A stretch of 28,984 bases of DNA from Syntrophomonas sp. UBA4922 (GTDB lineage: Bacteria; Bacillota; Syntrophomonadia; Syntrophomonadales; Syntrophomonadaceae). Both the position numbers and the translations under genes were made by a program. The stretch lies in NCBI GenBank assembly GCA_002398825.1, contig DHBS01000032.1:1-28984 (forward strand), in the 5' to 3' direction. Numbering within the stretch: the first letter of the stretch is position 1; the number at the start of each line of letters is the position of its first letter. The notes below the pieces were generated by a model that was given only the letters and a program-made list of their open reading frames with translations, did no database searches and had not been told where the DNA came from. Below are positions 23,748-28,984 of the stretch, piece by piece.

Positions 23748-24161
23748 CTAGACTTGCGGAGCAGCTTCTCCTTGCACCCAATCCAATACCGGTGTCAGGG
23801 AGCTGCCGCTGGGAAGAAATATAGCTTTAACACCCTGGCTGTACAGATATTCAAAATCCCCAGGGGGAAGCGCCCCTCCGCCAAAAATAAAGATTTTGGT
23901 ATTCCCGGCGCCATTTTCTTTGAGCCCCTTGGCTATTGCCGCCAGGAAGTGGCGATGAGCGCCTGACGAGCAGCTTAACCCCAATAAATTTATGTTCTCC
24001 CGGATGGCCATATCCACGATTTCCGCCACGGTTTGCCGGCGGCAACGATACAATACTTCAAAGCCTGCTTCGCGCAGCAGCCTTACCAGCAGTTTGGCGC
24101 CCTGGGGATGCATATCGAGCCCTGGCTGGGTGATCATTAATTTCATACCTTTAGAGGACAT
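23748..24161 (-). CDS. Acyl-CoA mutase small subunit, B12-binding
   Basis: 137 residues forming a single cobalamin-binding Rossmann domain. DMHPQG at 16-21 is the DxHxxG motif whose histidine (H18) ligates cobalt. GGG at 94-96, followed by LPPGDFEYL and FLPSGS, forms the far wall of the pocket. The middle S-x-L element is changed to SCS (63-65, in GLSCSSGAH). GGGAGGAGG precedes the ATG. It starts 14 bases after the large-subunit stop, so the two are certainly co-transcribed and probably form the heterodimeric enzyme. Judged by its partner, it is likely an isobutyryl-CoA mutase small subunit (IcmB-like). Confidence 0.88.
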   Translation of the reverse strand: MSSKGMKLMITQPGLDMHPQGAKLLVRLLREAGFEVLYRCRRQTVAEIVDMAIRENINLLGLSCSSGAHRHFLAAIAKGLKENGAGNTKIFIFGGGALPPGDFEYLYSQGVKAIFLPSGSSLTPVLDWVQGEAAPQV

Positions 24162-24175
24162 GTTTTTCCTCCTCC

Positions 24176-25855
24176 CTAATATATTCCGGGATCCCGGTAT
24201 TCGCCAAAGACCTCCCGGTAAACATCGCATATTTCCTGGATGCTGCTGTAGGCCTTGACCGCTTCAATACAGTAAGGCATCACGTTTTCTCCCCTTTTAC
24301 AGGCCTGGGCGAGATCTTCCAGGCACTGGCGCACCTGCCTGTTGTCGCGTGTTCTGCGGACGCTGTTCAGGCGTTGGATCTGCTCGGCTTCCACACGGTC
24401 GTCTATTTCCAGGAAAGGGATATCGATCTTTTCTTGGGAATGATACTTGTTTACTCCAATCATGATTTTGTCCCCGGCGTCGATTTGGCGCTGGAATTTG
24501 TACGCGGCGTCCGAAATCTCCAACTGGGGAAATCCTTTCTCGATGGCTGCCACCATGCCGCCCATTTCATCAATTTTCTCAATATATTCCCAGGCCTGTT
24601 CTTCCATTTTATTGGTTAAAGCCTCTACGCAATAAGAACCGGCCAGGGGGTCGATGCTGTTTGCCACCCCGGTTTCTTCGGCGATGATCTGCTGAGTACG
24701 CAAAGCGATCTCCACGGCATGGTCCGAAGGCAGACAGAGCACCTCATCCAATGAATTGGTATGCAGAGACTGGGTTCCGCCCAATACCGCCGCCAGGGCT
24801 TCAATGGCAGTTCTGACCACGTTGTTGTAGGGCTGCTGGGCTGTCAAAGAACAGCCTGCCGTCTGGGTATGGAAACGCATCCACATGGAGCGCGGATCTT
24901 TAGCCTGGTAGCGGTCCCGCATGGCTTTGGCCCAAATCCGGCGCGCAGCCCTCAGCTTGGCGATCTCTTCAAAGAAGTCGATATGGGCGTTGAAGAAGAA
25001 TGAAAGCCGCGGTGCAAATTCATCCACCGCCAGGCCTTTACGGGCTACGATATCCTCTACGTATTCCATGCCGTCACGCAGTGTAAAGGCCAGTTCCTGC
25101 GCCGCAGTCGAGCCGGCTTCCCTGATGTGGTAGCCGCTGATGCTGATGGTATTCCATTTGGGCACATACTTGGCGCCAAATTCGACCGTATCGCTGATCA
25201 GCCGTACGGAAGGCTCCGGCGGGCACATAAAAGTCTTTTGGGCAATAAATTCTTTCAGCATGTCATTTTGAATGGTTCCGCCGATTTCGCTCAAAGGTAC
25301 GCCCTGGCGTTCGGCCGCCGCGCAGTACATGGCCCATAGAACGGTAGCCGGCGGATTGATGGTCATGGATGTGGTGACCTTGCCCATAGGGATGCCTTTA
25401 AACAAGGTCAACAAGTCATCCAGGGTATCGATGGCGACCCCGCATTTGCCGCATTCGCCGCGGGCTTTGGGCGAATCGGTGTCATAGCCCATCAAGGTGG
25501 GGAAATCAAAGGCGGTGCTTAACCCGGCGTTGCCGCTCTGCAGCAGCATGTGCCAGCGCCGGTTGGTATCCTCGGCACTGCCCATTCCTGAAAACATGCG
25601 GAATGTCCAGTATTTGCCCCGATATCCCGTAACCTGATTGCCGCGCAGGTAGGGGAACTGCCCGGGGTAGCCGATGTCACTGGCAAAGTCCATGTTTTGG
25701 ATATCCTCTGGCGAATAAAGCCGTTCGATTTCCAGATCGGAAACGGTTGACCAGCGCTCTTTCTGATCAGCTTGTTTGGCTGTGCTGCGGCGCACCTCAT
25801 CTTCCCACTTTTTTCTTAATTGGCCCGACTGCTCCCATGTAGTCACATCAAACAT
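24176..25855 (-). CDS. Acyl-CoA mutase large subunit, isobutyryl-CoA mutase-like
   Basis: 559 residues forming the TIM-barrel catalytic subunit of a coenzyme-B12 acyl-CoA mutase without a fused B12 domain. It is colinear with methylmalonyl-CoA mutase (TAFDFPTLMGYDTDSP, SMTINPPA, GTIQND, ISGYHIREAGST with H243, FHTQTAGCSLTAQQPYNN). Two substrate-selecting residues differ. The Tyr after RQ in methylmalonyl enzymes is F88 here (FRMFSGMG). The Arg that holds the second carboxylate is Q206 (KEFIAQKTF). Phe plus Gln is the isobutyryl-CoA mutase signature, so isomerisation of isobutyryl-CoA and butyryl-CoA is the likely reaction. Start: ATG at 25855 with AGGAGGTGATC. No MeaB/MeaI-type GTPase chaperone is in the window. 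Confidence 0.88.
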   Translation of the reverse strand: MFDVTTWEQSGQLRKKWEDEVRRSTAKQADQKERWSTVSDLEIERLYSPEDIQNMDFASDIGYPGQFPYLRGNQVTGYRGKYWTFRMFSGMGSAEDTNRRWHMLLQSGNAGLSTAFDFPTLMGYDTDSPKARGECGKCGVAIDTLDDLLTLFKGIPMGKVTTSMTINPPATVLWAMYCAAAERQGVPLSEIGGTIQNDMLKEFIAQKTFMCPPEPSVRLISDTVEFGAKYVPKWNTISISGYHIREAGSTAAQELAFTLRDGMEYVEDIVARKGLAVDEFAPRLSFFFNAHIDFFEEIAKLRAARRIWAKAMRDRYQAKDPRSMWMRFHTQTAGCSLTAQQPYNNVVRTAIEALAAVLGGTQSLHTNSLDEVLCLPSDHAVEIALRTQQIIAEETGVANSIDPLAGSYCVEALTNKMEEQAWEYIEKIDEMGGMVAAIEKGFPQLEISDAAYKFQRQIDAGDKIMIGVNKYHSQEKIDIPFLEIDDRVEAEQIQRLNSVRRTRDNRQVRQCLEDLAQACKRGENVMPYCIEAVKAYSSIQEICDVYREVFGEYRDPGIY

Positions 25856-25895
25856 TTGATCACCTCCTGTTTTTATGAACGGAACAACCTTGTAT

Positions 25896-26236
25896 CTAGG
25901 GGAGAAAGCCGATATTTTCATCAAAAACCGTCAGATTCTTCAGACCCTGGGGGGTGACCACCAGGGTGTTTTCGATGCCGACCGCGCCTTCAGGGAAAAC
26001 GAATTTAGGCTCCAGGGCGAAAACCATGCCTTCTTCCAGGGGCACATCGTAGCCCCGGGCTATCACCGGAAGTTCATCCAGTTCGATGCCGATCCCGTGT
26101 GCGATAAACCCTATCGGACCGGGATAACCCTAATGATCGCTCCGTCCAGATCTTTCTCTTTCATCAACTCCTGCAGGCGTGCGGTTCGCTGTTCCAATTC
26201 CACCCCCGGAGTGCAGCGCGTTGGTTGATAGTTCAT
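25896..26236 (-). pseudogene. M24 peptidase (Xaa-Pro type) with most of the gene deleted
   Basis: A frame starting at ATG 26236, with GGAGGGAG upstream, gives an M24-type N-terminus (VELEQRTARLQELMKEKDLD, GAII) and stops after about 41 codons. Another frame from about 26140 to 25898 gives a clear M24 C-terminus (GFIAHGIGIELDELPV, LEEGMVFALEPKFVFPEGAV, GIENTLVVTPQGL). Roughly 250 residues between them are gone, including most of the metal site. The gene is on the mutase strand and ends 41 bases before the large subunit. It may once have been the first gene of that operon; its promoter and ribosome site may still serve it. Confidence 0.8.
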
Positions 26237-26837
26237 ACATCTCCCTCCTTCATGTTTTAAACCCAATGTAGCACACAAGAAGAGGCTGGAAATCCAGCCC
26301 CGTTAACACTTATACTCTTTAATACTTTTTAGGGCGGGGTAATTTGCCTTCCCCTTAAGCAGACAGGTGTTTGCGGGGATGTTGGTTTTAACATGGTAGT
26401 TTAATGGGTGGGCAATGGCTGCCACATGGGTGGGCAAACACGTCACATCAGTGGAAATAGCGGGCATCGGTTAACATGACTGTGCCTGAACTATCTCGAT
26501 TGACGTAAGGCTTGCCGGTACTGAAGCCCGGCGGTTCTGGCTAATCCAATATTTTGTTTAACGAGGTGTGTTCTAATGAAAATGAAGCCATGCCATAAAT
26601 TGAGTACTGCTGTAATGTTGTTCGCGTTAGCTTAACGTCCGCAGGCTGAATCCAGGTGATCACAGCGCGCCGCTGCAGCCCTGCTGGGAGTTCTGGGAGT
26701 TGACAAAAGTGTGGTAGAAAATGTGAAACCAGACTAGACACTAACAGGCAAAAGAACCGACCCCATGCCTCCTGTGTCTTGCAGAACTATGCAGGAAAAA
26801 GTGAAGAGGTAAATGGATAATCATATTTAATTGGGGG
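26237..26837. other. 600-base intergenic stretch with small repeats
   Basis: No gene recognised. A perfect 6-bp hairpin (GGCTGG/CCAGCC, AAAT loop) lies at 26284-26299, upstream of the broken peptidase gene. A 12-base direct repeat, ATGGGTGGGCAA, occurs at 26404-26415 and 26426-26437, with a period of 22. A 66-codon minus-strand frame (26541-26741) shows no family features. The promoter of the following surface-protein gene must lie near 26750-26830 but is not clear. Confidence 0.4.
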
Positions 26838-27503
26838 GTGAATTCATTGTTATCAAGTTTTAAAAAGGGCCTGGTGCTGACCTTGGCAGCCTTATTTTTA
26901 TTGCTCAGCCCCTGGAACACAGCAGCCATTGAAGCTGAATTGCCGGAAGGAACTGTGGAGATTGCGAAATTTAATTGCATAGACGGCCAATATGTATTCG
27001 AAAGGCCCGCAGGTAATCAAGGTATGGTTGTGATCGGTCCTGGCGCAGACGGAGATGGAGGTTCATTCACAGCTTCCGTTCCTATTGCTGCAGTAGTGGT
27101 TGCAGGAGGGGGTGGTTTCAGCTGCAAAACCTATTCGCCGCCGGTAACATCGGGTACGTTTGATAACAATGGTTTGCCTGAAGAAGGCTCCGCCCCGGAT
27201 ATCGAATATGTAATCTTTGCGAGACCGCTAAACGATCATGCTCCTCCGGTATGGCCGGCCGGGAGCAGCCTTACCGCCAGCGATACTGGCAGTACATGCA
27301 CCACCCTTGAGTGGACAGAGGCAACCGATGACACCGGCGTTACCAAATACAGGATTTATAAGGATGATGTTCTCCTGACCACGGTGGCAGGAACGATTAA
27401 TAGTTATGAAGTAACCGGGCTTTCTTCCTCGACCAGCTTGAATTTCAGGTTGAGGCCGGTGACGGCGGCGGAAATTGGACCAAAGGACCCGCCGTTACGG
27501 TAG
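26838..27503 (+). pseudogene. N-terminal part of a frameshifted SLH surface protein
   Basis: Signal peptide (KGLVLTLAALFLLLSPWNTA), a strand-rich region with a glycine-rich patch, then a fibronectin type III domain (about 135-205; LTASDTGSTCTTLEWTEATD, YRIYKDDVLLTTV, SYEVTGLSSSTS). The frame leaves the domain at about 27442. The correct continuation, FQVEAGDGGGNWTKGPAVTV, lies in another frame, and the last 20 or so residues here (LRPVTAAEIGPKDPPLR) are off-frame. The start may be the GTG at 26838 or, more likely by spacing from GGGGGG, the TTG at 26847. Together with 27475-28473 this would be one protein of about 540 residues. Confidence 0.75.
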
Positions 27504-28473
27504 AGCCGCCGCGACTTTCATTGTCACCACACTGGAGGACATCGTGGCTGCAGGCGACGGAATACTATCCTTGCGCGAGGCTATCCAGGATGCTTCGGCA
27601 GGTGACAGCATCCTATTTGATTCCAGCTTAAAAGACGGCGCCATTACGCTTTCATCCCAACTCGACATCGGCAAAGACCTGATCATTGACGGCGGAGAAA
27701 ATGAAATCACCATCAGCGGCAATGACAGCTGCAGGGTGTATAATGTGTCTTCGGGAAACGTTGTCTTGAAAAACCTGAGCTTGTGTGACGGTAACGCTCC
27801 TGAAGGCTCCGGCATCGTAACCGCGGTATTCCCTAAAACCAAAGCCTCAAGCAGCGGCGGTGACTCTGATGGGGCCCCACCGGACCCTGACATTCCTGAG
27901 CAGGAAGAACCCGAGCCGGACGACATCCGCCTGACTGATATTGAGGGCCACTGGGCTGAAGCCAATATCAGGCACTTGATCGCAATGGGAGCCATAGACG
28001 GTTACCCCGACAACACCTTCCGGCCGGACAATCCCATTACCCGCGCCGAATTCACCGTAATAGCGGTTAAAGCCTTTGGCCTGCCGGCGGCGTCCGGCCA
28101 AGTATTTGCCGACACCGCTGACCATTGGGCCCGGGACTATATAGCCGCCGCCGCAGCGATCGGCATCGTATCAGGTTATAATGATCGGGAATTCGGCCCG
28201 GATGATCATATCACCCGTGAGCAGCTGGCGGCCATCCTGTGGAGATACGCCAAATTCAAGGGCTATGATGTCAGTGTCGGGGAGGATACCAATATCTTGA
28301 GCTACAGCGATGCTTTTGAGATCAGCGAATATGCCATACCCGCCATCCAATGGGCTTGCGGCGCAGGCCTGCTGGAAGGCCGCACCGAAAGCAGCATAGC
28401 TCCTGGCGAAAATGCCTCCAGAGCGGAAGTGGCAGTCGTGCTCAGCAGGTTCCTCGATAAAGCAGCGAAATAA
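27475..28473 (+). pseudogene. C-terminal part of the same gene: beta-helix start and three SLH repeats
   Basis: The first codons are off-frame; real coding resumes near 27508. It opens with ATFIVTTLEDIVAAGDGILS, LREAIQDASAGDSILFD and LIIDGGENEITISG, the start of a right-handed beta-helix of the kind that begins VTTL.D...SLREAI. This is cut short after about 100 residues. An acidic, proline-rich linker follows. Then come three SLH repeats (DIEGHWAEANIRHLIAMGAI with GYPDNTFRPDNPITRAE; FADTADHWARDYIAAAAAIG; YSDAFEISEYAIPAIQWACG) for wall attachment. No start with a ribosome site exists in this frame, so it is expressed only if the shifts are sequencing errors or are bypassed. Confidence 0.75.
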
Positions 28474-28523
28474 CTGGTAATTAGCATTTTGGCTGGGGAT
28501 AGACATTTCCGGTAAGAAGAATG

Positions 28524-28545
28524 GGAGGGGGGATTGCCCCCCTCC
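28524..28545. terminator. GC-rich hairpin between convergent genes
   Basis: GGAGGGGGG and CCCCCCTCC form a perfect 9-bp stem with an ATTG loop, between the SLH gene and the convergent channel gene. No T-run follows on either strand, so it is an imperfect but possibly bidirectional terminator. Confidence 0.5.
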
Positions 28546-28600
28546 TGGTTGTGAGGAGGTCAAAGGCGAGGAATATACCTTTGACATTTTATTTTCGCTC

Positions 28601-28984
28601 TTAAGCGGCAATGTCTTTCTTGACGGTCCTGGTCTGAGGCAGCAGATAGCTGTACCAGTAGATGCTGCCCACAAATATGCCCCCGCCCACAATGTTGCCC
28701 AGGGTCACGGGGATAAGATTCTTCATAAAGAAGGCCCCCCAGGTCATGACATCCGCCACTGAAACCTTAAAAGCAGCTACCGCAGCGGCGGCGTCAGCCG
28801 GTGTCATGGTGGCGGCAACCGCCGTCTGGGCGGCTACATCTACGATACCCGGTATATGGGAAACCAAAATGCCCATGGGAATAAAAAACATATTGGCCAC
28901 GCTATGCTCGAAGCCGCTGGCCACGAAAGCCATGATGGGGAAGAAAATACCGAATACTTTGCCGACCACGTCTTTGCTGGCCAG
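28601..28984 (-). CDS. Formate/nitrite transporter family channel, 3' part
   Basis: The C-terminal 127 residues or so of a FocA/NirC-type channel; the gene runs off the window edge. The family signature FGIFFPIMAFVASGFEHSVA followed by NMFFIPMGI is intact, then a loop and two helices (WGAFFMKNLIPVTLGNIVGG, FVGSIYWYSYLL) to the C-terminus. These pentameric channels pass formate, nitrite or hydrosulfide. In a fermenter or syntroph, formate is the likeliest substrate, but the sequence does not settle this. A GTG at 28969 is internal and not the start. Confidence 0.9.
   Translation of the reverse strand: MASKDVVGKVFGIFFPIMAFVASGFEHSVANMFFIPMGILVSHIPGIVDVAAQTAVAATMTPADAAAAVAAFKVSVADVMTWGAFFMKNLIPVTLGNIVGGGIFVGSIYWYSYLLPQTRTVKKDIAA

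Noticed and set aside
26541..26741. 66-codon minus-strand frame in the long intergenic gap
   Set aside because: No ribosome site or recognisable protein character.
1..28984. CRISPR arrays, tRNA or rRNA genes, insertion-sequence ends, phage integrase
   Set aside because: No regularly spaced repeats, no cloverleaf or rRNA sequence, and no transposase or integrase motifs were found on either strand by eye.

Overview
The window reads as chromosome of an anaerobic Gram-positive (Bacillota, Clostridia-type) bacterium, perhaps near the Syntrophomonadales or Peptococcaceae. This is inferred from strong AGGAGG-type ribosome sites with frequent TTG and GTG starts, two S-layer-homology (SLH) surface proteins, PadR and TetR regulated membrane genes, a B12-dependent acyl-CoA mutase and a formate/nitrite-type channel. 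No rRNA, tRNA, CRISPR array or intact mobile element was found.

Positions 1 to about 5.4 kb are a mosaic of debris with a few intact genes. The debris includes fragments of SEC-C, macro-domain, VapC-like PIN, RelE/ParE-like and possibly Mrr-like genes, and an internally deleted copy of a chemotaxis-receptor-like gene whose full copy lies at 3329-4156. Intact genes here are an AT-rich DUF3298-type protein, a compact histone-deacetylase-family amidohydrolase, the soluble receptor-like protein and a small two-helix membrane protein.

From 5.5 to 10.1 kb there is a secreted SLH protein with two SpaA-type domains, an unrecognised cytoplasmic protein, a class II Fic protein on the minus strand, and further wreckage (a dynamin-like GTPase fragment and a COG1569-type PIN fragment). 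From 10.2 to 16.7 kb lie genome-maintenance and small accessory genes: topoisomerase III, a DUF3307 membrane protein next to a SatD-family protein, a four-cysteine small protein and a PcrA/UvrD-type helicase.

From 16.7 to 23.7 kb are two regulated membrane modules. One is PadR plus a HAAS/permease-prefix membrane protein, behind a near-consensus promoter that carries two palindromic operator candidates. The other is a TetR regulator divergent from an MMPL/RND exporter and a translationally coupled, exported, coiled-coil-rich partner. From 23.7 to 26.2 kb on the minus strand is a two-subunit coenzyme-B12 acyl-CoA mutase. Its substrate-pocket residues (F88, Q206) match isobutyryl-CoA mutase rather than methylmalonyl-CoA mutase, and it sits behind a gutted M24 peptidase gene. 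The window ends with an SLH surface-protein gene broken by two -1 frameshifts and the 3' part of a FocA/NirC-family channel gene.

The best candidates for something unusual are the isobutyryl-type mutase pair, the MMPL plus coiled-coil export module, and the PadR double operator. Everything here comes from reading the sequence; no database search was possible.
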